Translations under genes and position numbers: made by a program
Shown here: positions 1 through 5,713 of the stretch, one piece after another
Position numbering within the stretch: the stretch's first letter is position 1
Layout: every line of letters begins with the position of its first letter
The notes under the pieces: generated by a model
The model's database searches: none
Told to the model about the DNA's origin: nothing
The model's input: the letters and a program-made list of their open reading frames with translations, nothing else
NCBI GenBank assembly: GCA_021296435.1
Contig: JAGWAK010000100.1
Location: 1-9,465, forward strand
Length of the DNA stretch: 9,465 nt
Direction: 5' to 3'
DNA from: Acidimicrobiia bacterium
GTDB taxonomy: Bacteria; Actinomycetota; Acidimicrobiia; Acidimicrobiales; CATQHL01

Positions 1-1
1 G

Positions 2-304
2 TGGCGGGCGGCCCGCCGGCGGGCCGCGCGGCGCGGCGTGCGTTACAACAGCTTGCTTGGCTCGCGGATCCTGGAGCGGGAGGCGCCACTCAGCCCCGAG
101 GCCGCCGCGCTGGCCGAGCGGGCGGTGGCGTCGGGTCAGTTGAGCGCCCGGGGCCTGCAGCGCATCCGCTGTGTGGGGTTGACGATCTGCGACCTGGACG
201 GTCGGGAACCGCCGCTGCGGGGCGGCGACCTTGCTCTGGCGCTGCAACTGCGGAACAACCCGGTGCCCCTGGACCGCTCGTACGCGGGCAGCCATGTCGC
301 CTGA
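2..304 (+). CDS. comM: ComM/YifB-family Mg-chelatase-like AAA+ ATPase, C-terminal end (5' partial)
   Basis: Only the last 100 codons are in the window; the frame is open from base 2 and ends at TGA 302-304. The visible part is the C-terminal helical domain of the YifB/ComM family: an Arg-rich stretch leading to RYNSLLG, then APLSPEAAALAERAV, the diagnostic SARGLQRIRCVGLTICDLDG segment and a final ALALQLR helix. In this family the domain follows the AAA+ and lid modules. ComM is known as a hexameric helicase that promotes branch migration during natural transformation; in many non-competent bacteria its role is unclear. The next gene, dprA, overlaps its end, and both belong to DNA uptake and recombination, which supports the call. 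The ATPase motifs lie upstream and cannot be checked. Family assignment is firm; function in this host is inferred. Confidence 0.85.
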   Translation, partial: WRAARRRAARRGVRYNSLLGSRILEREAPLSPEAAALAERAVASGQLSARGLQRIRCVGLTICDLDGREPPLRGGDLALALQLRNNPVPLDRSYAGSHVA

Positions 305-1562
305 GGCGCCGCCGGGAGCAGCAGCCGCGATGGGCGAGCGGCTTGCCGAGACTTCCGAGGCGGGCGCCGGGCCGGGGAACGTATCCACCGGTGAATCCGC
401 GACCACCGAGGCGGAGACGCTGGGCGAGGAGGCCTACCTGGCTGCGCTCTCGAGCCTGGCCGGCATGGGTCCGGCGCGCCTCGAGCGGCTGCTGGGTCGC
501 TGGGGGCCGGAAGAGGCCTGGGGGGTGCTGGTGGCCGGCGCTCTCGCCGAGGTGACAGGCGTGGCGCGAGTGAACGAGCAGGTCGGCTGGCGCTGGGTCA
601 GCGACGCTCGCAGGGCCGATCCCGCCGCGATTCACCTGCGCCACAAGACTGCGGGGGTCACCGTCACTCGACGCGGTGCCGCCGGCTATCCCGAACGCCT
701 TGGCGGTGATCCCGAACCGCCGGCGGTGCTGTTCAGCCAGGGCACGCTGGAACTTCTGAAACGCCCGACGGTCACCATCGTCGGAACCCGCCGGTGCACC
801 CGCTACGGCGCGGATGTGGCGTTCGACCTCGGCAAGGCCGCGGCGGCGCACGGTGTTGCGGTGATCTCGGGGCTGGCCGTGGGCATCGATGCGGCCGCGC
901 ACGCGGGCGCGCTCGCCGCCGACGGTGTTCCACCGGTGGGGGTGGTGGGCAGCGGGCTGGATCGCATCTATCCCCGCGAGAACGCGGTGCTGTGGAGGAT
1001 CGTGGCACAGCGGGGGCTGCTGCTGTCCGAGGCACCCCTCGGGACGGCCCCCGAGCGCTGGCGATTCCCGGCCCGAAACCGGGTCATGGCCGCCCTGAGC
1101 GACGCCTGCATCGTCGTGGAATCGCACACCGACGGCGGTGCCCTGCTGACCGCCACCGAAGCCGCGCAGCGCTCCCGGGCGGTGGCGGCGGTGCCGGGAC
1201 CCATTCGCAGCCCCGCCTCGGCCGGGACGAACCGGCTCATCGCCGAGGGGGCCGGCGTCCTCGGCGACATCGAGGATCTGCTGGTGCTGCTGGACATATC
1301 CCGGACCACGCTGCCGCTGCAGGAGGTGCCCGCAGGCACCGGTCTCTCCGCGCCGGTCAGCGACGCCACGGCGGTCGCGATCCTCGACGCCTTCGACTGG
1401 ATGCCGGCCACCCTGGAACTGCTGGCGTCGCGTACCGGCCTGGACCTGGGTGAGTTGGCGTGGCATCTCGAGAACCTCAGCGCCTCGGGCCTGCTGACGC
1501 GGCGCGGGCTCTGGTACGAGCGACGCCGCGAGGCTCCGGTCGCCACCGGTCGAGCGGGATGA
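294..1562 (+). CDS. dprA: DNA-processing protein DprA (Smf), ssDNA-binding RecA loader
   Basis: The 422-residue product has the DprA layout. An N-terminal SAM-like helical part (about 45-100, YLAALSSLAGMGPARL) is followed by the Rossmann-like core (about 120-335) with IVGTRRCTRYG (162-172), ISGLAVGIDAAAH (191-203), VVGSGLDRIYPREN (217-230), LLSEAPLG (243-250), RFPARNRVMAAL (257-268) and SAGTNRLIAEGA (309-320). A C-terminal winged-helix DML1-like domain follows (about 358-410). DprA binds incoming single strands and loads RecA. The SGLARGID motif common in the family reads SGLAVGID here. ATG 294 overlaps the comM stop by 11 bases, suggesting translational coupling. ATG 330, preceded by GGGAG at 313-317, is a credible alternative start, because residues 1-44 are low-complexity Ala/Gly/Glu sequence that the fold does not need. 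Function is known for the family, not shown here. Confidence 0.93.
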   Translation: MSPEAPPGAAAAMGERLAETSEAGAGPGNVSTGESATTEAETLGEEAYLAALSSLAGMGPARLERLLGRWGPEEAWGVLVAGALAEVTGVARVNEQVGWRWVSDARRADPAAIHLRHKTAGVTVTRRGAAGYPERLGGDPEPPAVLFSQGTLELLKRPTVTIVGTRRCTRYGADVAFDLGKAAAAHGVAVISGLAVGIDAAAHAGALAADGVPPVGVVGSGLDRIYPRENAVLWRIVAQRGLLLSEAPLGTAPERWRFPARNRVMAALSDACIVVESHTDGGALLTATEAAQRSRAVAAVPGPIRSPASAGTNRLIAEGAGVLGDIEDLLVLLDISRTTLPLQEVPAGTGLSAPVSDATAVAILDAFDWMPATLELLASRTGLDLGELAWHLENLSASGLLTRRGLWYERRREAPVATGRAG

Positions 1563-1607
1563 GGCCCCCGCGCCGCCAAGGCCATTCCCCGGTACCGCAG
1601 GCCCCGT

Positions 1608-1616
1608 TGGTAGCCT
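1608..1616 (+). promoter_or_regulatory. Putative extended -10 promoter for leaderless xerC
   Basis: TAGCCT at 1611-1616 fits the actinobacterial -10 pattern TAnnnT and is preceded by TGG (1608-1610), matching the TGn extension. Only six bases separate it from the xerC ATG at 1623, so transcription would begin at or beside the start codon, giving a leaderless message. The GGAG at 1618-1621 is one base from ATG and too close to act as a ribosome binding site. No convincing -35 element is seen. The 60-base gap after dprA is otherwise featureless. Confidence 0.5.
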
Positions 1617-1622
1617 CGGAGC

Positions 1623-2531
1623 ATGCCGGCGTGGGCGTCCGACGCGTTCTACGCCTCGCTGGTGCGCCTCGCCCCCTCGTCGGTCGCGGTCTACCGGCGC
1701 GACCTGAACGCCTTCCTGGAGTGGGCAGAGGCGTGCTCGCTGCACGGTCCCGAGGCCGTCGGTCGCAAGGATCTGCATCGCTACCTGGCCACCCTGACCC
1801 GCCAGGGCTACGCGGCGCGCACCGTGGCGCGGAAGGCCTCGGTGCTGCGGCGCTACTTCGGTTGGTCCGCTCAGACAGGTCGCTGCGCCGGCGACCCCTC
1901 ACTCGGGCTGTCCACCCCGGCGGGGACGGGCCGGCTCCCCGACGTGCTCACGGAGCGCTCGGTGGAATCGCTCCTGGCCGGTCGCAGCCCCGCCGCCGCC
2001 GGCGATCATCCGCTCCGGCGCCTGCGCGACGACGCCGTGCTGGAGTTGCTCTACGGAAGCGGCCTGCGTGTGGCCGAGTTGTGCGCCCTGCGCCCAGCGG
2101 ATCTGGACCTGGCGCGATCCAGGGTGCGGGTCACCGGCAAGGGCGACAAGCAGCGGCTGCTGCCGCTCTCGGCCCCGGCGGTGCGCGCCGTGCAGCGATT
2201 CCGGGAGGCGCAGGCGGCCGCGGCACGGGCCGGGGAGGCGACCGGCGGGTTGGCGGCCACCGCCGACGACGGGTCCCTGTTCCTGAACCTGCGGGGCCGG
2301 CCACTCGGCCCCCGCGACGTGCGGCGCATCATGGATCGCCGGTCCGCCCAGCCGACCCACCCGCACGCTCTGCGGCACACGTTCGCCACGCACCTCCTCG
2401 ACGGCGGCGCCGACCTGCGCTCGGTGCAGGAGCTGCTCGGGCACGAGAGTCTCGGCACCACGCAGGTGTATACCCACGTCAGCCGCCGGCGGCTGCGTTC
2501 GGTGATCGAGACGGCGCACCCGCGCGGCTGA
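1623..2531 (+). CDS. xerC: Tyrosine recombinase XerC (chromosome dimer resolution)
   Basis: At 302 residues this is the usual length of XerC/XerD. The N-terminal SAM-like core-binding domain spans about 5-90 (SSVAVYRRDLNAFLEW; TVARKASVLRRYF) and the catalytic domain about 105-298. All active-site residues are visible: Arg149 in GSGLRVAEL, Lys173 in GKGDKQR, His248 and Arg251 in HALRHTFATHLL, His274 in LLGHESL, and the nucleophile Tyr283 in TQVYTHV. The spacing matches E. coli XerD within one or two residues. Xer proteins act at dif to resolve chromosome dimers with FtsK. The position next to dprA and upstream of rpsB is the conserved actinobacterial xerC position, so it is a housekeeping gene rather than an integrase of a mobile element. 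XerC rather than XerD is chosen from context. The start is leaderless-looking (see the -10 box), and the TGA overlaps the next gene. Confidence 0.95.
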   Translation: MPAWASDAFYASLVRLAPSSVAVYRRDLNAFLEWAEACSLHGPEAVGRKDLHRYLATLTRQGYAARTVARKASVLRRYFGWSAQTGRCAGDPSLGLSTPAGTGRLPDVLTERSVESLLAGRSPAAAGDHPLRRLRDDAVLELLYGSGLRVAELCALRPADLDLARSRVRVTGKGDKQRLLPLSAPAVRAVQRFREAQAAAARAGEATGGLAATADDGSLFLNLRGRPLGPRDVRRIMDRRSAQPTHPHALRHTFATHLLDGGADLRSVQELLGHESLGTTQVYTHVSRRRLRSVIETAHPRG

Positions 2532-3109
2532 TCCCGCGGGCGCTCGCCGGCCCAGCGCTCATTGCGGCGGTGCTGGCTCTGGGGGCAGCCACCGGATCGG
2601 CGAGCGCCCAGACCGTCCCGCCGCCGCGAGCCGTCCCGGTTGTCTTCTACTCCCCGCCGGTGGAGGGGATCATCATCGACCCCTTCCGCCCGCCGGCGCA
2701 TCCCGGCGCGCCGGGGAACAGGGGCTTGGAGTACGCCACCCGCCCCGGAAGCGCCGTACGGGCGGCCGCGGCGGGCATCGTGACCTTCGCCGGTCAGGTC
2801 GGCTCCGGCCGGCACGTGACGGTGGCGCACGCCGACGGGGTGCGTACCAGCTATTCCTTCCTGCGCAGCGTGGCGGTCCGCACCGGGCAGTCCGTGGGCT
2901 CCGGTGGCGTGCTGGGTACGGCCGGCGCGTCGCTCCACTTCGGCGCCCGCATCGCCGAGGCCTATGTCGATCCTGCTGTGCTGCTGGGGATCGGCGGACC
3001 CGCCCGGCTGGTCCCGCTGGTCGGCCGGGGTGTGACCGGATGGTTCCGGGCGGGCGGCTCACCGTGGCACCGGATCGCTGGAGGGTTGGGCCCGCCGGCG
3101 CGCCGATAG
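2528..3109 (+). CDS. Secreted degenerate M23/LytM-domain protein (predicted pseudo-peptidase)
   Basis: The frame encodes a signal peptide (short basic start, hydrophobic ALIAAVLALGAATG, A-S-A|Q cleavage site after residue 27), then an M23-type beta fold (about 45-150) with GSAVRAAAAGIVTFAGQVG, HVTVAHADGVRTSY and a final AYVDPAVLL. The catalytic signature is gone. HxGxD reads N64-R-G-L-E68, the YxHL position reads YSFL (109-112), and the first His of HxH is Ser135, leaving only His137. Such inactive LytM folds can act as regulators of cell-wall hydrolases, as EnvC does; that role is inference. A homologous M23 gene sits beside rpsB in other actinobacteria (Rv2891 in M. tuberculosis). No ATG, GTG or TTG precedes the signal peptide in frame. 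CTG 2528, overlapping the xerC TGA, is the best fit; GTG 2570 would cut away the n-region and part of the hydrophobic core. The TAG lies inside the next promoter box. Confidence 0.75.
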   Translation: MIPRALAGPALIAAVLALGAATGSASAQTVPPPRAVPVVFYSPPVEGIIIDPFRPPAHPGAPGNRGLEYATRPGSAVRAAAAGIVTFAGQVGSGRHVTVAHADGVRTSYSFLRSVAVRTGQSVGSGGVLGTAGASLHFGARIAEAYVDPAVLLGIGGPARLVPLVGRGVTGWFRAGGSPWHRIAGGLGPPARR

Positions 3110-3112
3110 ACT
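3086..3112 (+). promoter_or_regulatory. Putative promoter of the rpsB-tsf-pyrH-frr-cdsA cluster
   Basis: TAGACT at 3107-3112 matches the -10 pattern TAnnnT, with a weak TTGGGC (3086-3091) 15 bases upstream as a possible -35. The first three bases of the box are the TAG stop codon of the M23-like gene. Initiation would fall near 3119, giving a leader of about 105 bases. The same hexamer precedes dxr, which strengthens the call. Confidence 0.5.
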
Positions 3113-3152
3113 TCCCGGCGGCCCTCGGGCCTGTCCGATCCGACGATTTCCC

Positions 3153-3196
3153 GTCCGCGCTCTCCCACGGTCGCCCCAGCGGTGCAAAGCGCGGAC
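3153..3196 (+). promoter_or_regulatory. Inverted repeat in the rpsB leader (candidate autoregulatory stem)
   Basis: GTCCGCGCT (3153-3161) and AGCGCGGAC (3188-3196) are perfect reverse complements, giving a 9-bp GC-rich stem around a 26-base loop. The stem ends 16 bases before the GGAAGGAG ribosome binding site (3213-3220). There is no U-tract, so it does not look like an intrinsic terminator. In E. coli, S2 represses its own operon by binding a structured rpsB leader; a similar role here is inference, and I do not recognise a known leader family. Confidence 0.4.
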
Positions 3197-3223
3197 TGTG
3201 ACCCAACCGATGGGAAGGAGACC

Positions 3224-4180
3224 ATGGCACCTGTCGTGACCATGAGCCAACTGGTGGAAGCAGGTGTCCACTTCGGGCACCAGACCAGGCGCTGGAACCC
3301 GAAGATGAAGCGATTCATCCACGGTGACATCGCCGGCATCTACATCATCGACCTGAAGCAGACGCTCGCCTGCATCGAGGCCGCTTACTCGTTCGTCCGG
3401 GACATGGTGGCCAACGGCGGCACACTCCTGTTCGTGGGCACCAAGAAGCAGATCCAGCCCAGCGTCGAGACGCACGCCAAGCGCTGCGGCATGCCGTACG
3501 TCAACCAGCGGTGGCTGGGCGGCACGCTCACGAACATCCAGACGATCTTCAAGCGCGTGCACAAGATGCAGGAGTACCAGCGGATGCGCGACTCCGGCGG
3601 CTTCGAGGCGATGCCGAAGAAGGAGGCTCTCAGCCTGCAGCGCGAACTCGCCAAGCTGGAACGCAACCTGGGGGGCATCGGTCAGATGGATACGCCCCCT
3701 GAGGCCGTGTTCGTGCTGGACACCAAGGCCGAGCACATCGCCGTGAGCGAGGCCAACAAGCTGGGCATCCCCCTGATCGCCGTCGTGGACACCAACTGTG
3801 ACCCCGACGTCGTGACCTACGTCATCCCCGGTAACGATGACACCATCCGCGCCGGCGAACTCATGTGCCGCATCATGAGCGACGCCGTGATGGAGGGGCA
3901 GCGCCTTGCCGAGACGCGCGGCGGTGCCGCGCCGGTTCCGCAACGTACGCCCGACGAGGAGGCCGAGGTGGCGCGCAAGCAGGCGGCCGCTGCCGCGGCG
4001 GCTGCCGCCGACATGCGTGAACGGGAGGCCAGAGTGGCGCGCAGCCTCGAGGAATCCGGGGAGGCAGGCGCCGAGGACGCGGCTGAGGACCCGGGCGCGC
4101 CGGCGGACTCCGCCGAGCAGTCCGGTGAGGCTGCGGGTTCGGAGCAGCCGATCGATGCGCCGGCGGACGACGAGGAGTGA
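3224..4180 (+). CDS. rpsB: 30S ribosomal protein S2
   Basis: The product starts MAPVVTMSQLVEAGVHFGHQ and carries the S2 hallmarks: GVHFGHQTRRWNPKM (14-28), the coiled-coil region after FIHG, GGTLLFVGTKKQ (65-76), the RWLGGTLTN signature (96-104), MDTPPEAVFVLDTKAE (155-170) and IPLIAVVDTNCDPD (182-195). S2 binds late to the 30S head/body junction and is needed for S1 recruitment where S1 is present. At 318 residues it is longer than the E. coli protein (241). The extra 80 or so residues form a charged tail with an alanine run (254-262), then an Arg/Glu helix and an acidic Asp/Glu/Ala/Gly end; actinobacterial S2 proteins often have such tails. ATG 3224 is chosen because GGAAGGAG ends three bases before it and the N-terminus matches the family. 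The gene leads the S2-EF-Ts operon and ends eight bases before tsf. Confidence 0.98.
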   Translation: MAPVVTMSQLVEAGVHFGHQTRRWNPKMKRFIHGDIAGIYIIDLKQTLACIEAAYSFVRDMVANGGTLLFVGTKKQIQPSVETHAKRCGMPYVNQRWLGGTLTNIQTIFKRVHKMQEYQRMRDSGGFEAMPKKEALSLQRELAKLERNLGGIGQMDTPPEAVFVLDTKAEHIAVSEANKLGIPLIAVVDTNCDPDVVTYVIPGNDDTIRAGELMCRIMSDAVMEGQRLAETRGGAAPVPQRTPDEEAEVARKQAAAAAAAAADMREREARVARSLEESGEAGAEDAAEDPGAPADSAEQSGEAAGSEQPIDAPADDEE

Positions 4181-4188
4181 GAGGGCAG

Positions 4189-4960
4189 ATGGTTCAGGTA
4201 TCCGCGCGAGAGGTCAAGGCGCTCCGGGACGCCACGGGCGCAGGCATGATGGATGCCAAGCGCGCCCTCATCGAAGCTGCCGGAGACCCCGCCGAGGCCG
4301 CGGAGCTATTGAAGCGGAAGGGTCTTGCGAAGGCCGCCGAGCGGGCCGACCGGGAGGCCGCCGAAGGGGCCATCGCCGTTGCGGTGAGCGACGGCGTCGC
4401 CTCGCTGGTGCACCTGCGCTCGGAGACGGACTTCTCCGCCAAGGCCGCCGACTTCCTGGCCTGCACCACCGAGATCGCCGAGGCGGTCCGCGACGGCGGC
4501 ACCGAGGCGGCCGGGGCGTTCGACGACAGGATCGACGAGCTGCGGCTCTCCAAGAAGGAGAACATCTCGCTCGGGGCGGTGGTGCAGGTGCGGGCCGGCG
4601 AGGGCAACAGGCTCGACGCCTACCTTCACCGCCAGGATGGCCGTGGCGTCAACGGCGTGAGTCGACGCCGAGGTGCTTCACCAGGTGGCGCTGCACGTCG
4701 CCTTCGCCAAGCCTCGCTACCTGGACCGCGGCGAGTTACCCGACGCCGAGGTGTAACGCGAGCGCGCCTCGCTGCTGGAGATCTCCAAGGCCGAGGGGCG
4801 CCCCTAGACGGCCTGGGACAAGATCGTTCAGGGCCGTCTCACCGGATGGTTCCGCGAGAGCGTCCTGCTGGAGCAGGGCCTGCACGGCGACAAGACGCCG
4901 GTTTCCCAGAGCATCGGCAGCGGGAGGATCGTGCGCTTCGAGCAGGCATATCTCGGTTAG
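4189..4960 (+). pseudogene. tsf: Elongation factor Ts, disrupted by a frameshift and two in-frame stops
   Basis: EF-Ts exchanges GDP for GTP on EF-Tu. From ATG 4189 (GAGGG at 4181-4185) the first 157 codons read as EF-Ts: the UBA-like N-domain with ATGAGMMDAKRAL (15-27), then the core with SETDF (78-82) and DAYLHRQDGRG (143-153). After GTG 4657-4659 homology stops in this frame and resumes one base later, from 4661: DAEVLHQVALHVAFAKPRYL, ASLLEISKAEGRP, KIVQGRLTGWFRESVLLEQ and IVRFEQAYLG, ending at TAG 4958-4960. Comparison with M. tuberculosis EF-Ts, from memory, suggests about six residues are missing at the junction, a net loss of about 17 bases. The distal frame has TAA 4754-4756 and TAG 4805-4807 where homologues carry sense codons. 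The original frame stays open into pyrH. Options are true decay with another copy elsewhere, or sequence error; recoding of three sites is unlikely. Confidence 0.85.
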
Positions 4961-4962
4961 CG

Positions 4963-5679
4963 ATGCCACGCTGGAGTCGCGTTCTGCTCAAGGTCTCCGG
5001 CGAGGCGTTCGCCGGATCGGTGGGCTACGGCGTCGACGCGGACACCGCCGCCACCATCGCCAACGAGATCGCCTCGGTCCGCGACCGGGCCGACGTCGAG
5101 ATGGCGGTGGTCGTGGGCGGGGGAAACATCTGGCGCGGCGAGCAGCACGCGGGTGCCGGCATGGACAGGGCCCAGGCCGACTACATGGGCATGCTGGCGA
5201 CCCTGATCAATGCCCTGGCCCTGCAGGACGCCCTCGAGCGTCTCGATCAACCCACCAGGGTGCAGACCGCCATTCACATGGCGCAGATCGCCGAGCCCTA
5301 CATCCGCCGGCGGGCCATCCGCCACCTCGAGAAGGGTCGCATCGTCATCTTCGGCGCCGGGACCGGCAACCCGTTCTTCACGACCGACACCGCGGCCGCA
5401 CTGCGAGCGGTCGAGGTGGAGGCGGAGGCGCTGCTGAAGGGCACGCACTCGGGAACCGACGGCATCTACACGTCGGATCCGCGCACGGACCCTGACGCCG
5501 TCAAGCTCGACCAGATCTCCTACATCGATCTCGTGAGCGGCGGGCTCCGGGCCATGGACGCCACCGCCGCAACGCTGTGCATGGAGAACAACCTGCCGAT
5601 CGTGATGTTCGATCTCATGCAGGCGGGCAACGTACTGTCCGTCATCGAGGGGCGCCCGATAGGTACCATCGTGGCTTGA
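4963..5679 (+). CDS. pyrH: Uridylate (UMP) kinase
   Basis: This is a complete 238-residue bacterial UMP kinase of the amino-acid-kinase fold, phosphorylating UMP to UDP with ATP in pyrimidine biosynthesis; the bacterial enzyme is a hexamer, classically GTP-activated and UTP-inhibited. Visible motifs are LLKVSGEAF (8-16, phosphate binding), VVGGGNIWRG (50-59), ADYMGMLATLINALALQ (72-88), the nucleotide-binding FGAGTGNPFFTTDTAAALRA (130-149), GTDGIYTSDPR (164-174) and MDATAATLC (198-206). Start ATG 4963 lies two bases after the tsf stop, and the sequence from MPRWSRVLLK is the normal beginning of the family. No strong ribosome binding site is seen, so translation probably depended on coupling to tsf. 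With tsf shifted, the upstream frame runs straight into this gene with no stop, which could fuse PyrH to the EF-Ts fragment or disturb its expression. Confidence 0.97.
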   Translation: MPRWSRVLLKVSGEAFAGSVGYGVDADTAATIANEIASVRDRADVEMAVVVGGGNIWRGEQHAGAGMDRAQADYMGMLATLINALALQDALERLDQPTRVQTAIHMAQIAEPYIRRRAIRHLEKGRIVIFGAGTGNPFFTTDTAAALRAVEVEAEALLKGTHSGTDGIYTSDPRTDPDAVKLDQISYIDLVSGGLRAMDATAATLCMENNLPIVMFDLMQAGNVLSVIEGRPIGTIVA

Positions 5680-5713
5680 GGGCCCTGCCGGTGCACTTCG
5701 AGGCGTGTGCTGC

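Noticed and set aside
8..27. Perfect 20-base palindrome of G and C only
   Set aside because: It lies in the Arg/Ala-rich coding part of comM, where GC-only codons make such palindromes fairly likely by chance; no promoter or operator context.
90..1778. A 562-codon open frame on the minus strand opposite comM/dprA/xerC
   Set aside because: Its protein is Arg/Gly/His/Pro-rich with no recognisable motif, and it lies opposite a well-conserved dprA. Long antisense frames are expected in very GC-rich DNA.
1460..2527. Open + frame running from inside dprA through xerC into the M23-like gene
   Set aside because: Before about 2528 the translation is the out-of-frame shadow of dprA and xerC. Only the part after 2528 has a signal peptide and an M23-like fold.
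3978..4011. GC-rich repeat-like run in the rpsB 3' region
   Set aside because: It encodes an alanine run with varied codons and has no regular repeat unit, so it is a low-complexity coding stretch rather than a DNA repeat.
4652..4670. Programmed +1 frameshift in tsf, like that of prfB (a TGA lies at 4658-4660 in the new frame)
   Set aside because: There is no upstream Shine-Dalgarno-like stimulator or slippery codon of the prfB type, about six expected residues are missing, and two more stops follow, so a single recoding event would not restore EF-Ts.
4754..4807. Reassigned TAA/TAG codons (alternative genetic code)
   Set aside because: TAG ends the M23-like gene, tsf and cdsA at the expected points, and no other conserved gene here contains internal TAA or TAG.
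3906..5495. A 529-codon + frame overlapping rpsB, tsf and pyrH
   Set aside because: Its composition is Arg/Pro/Gly shadow sequence with no family motif, and the true genes occupy other frames.
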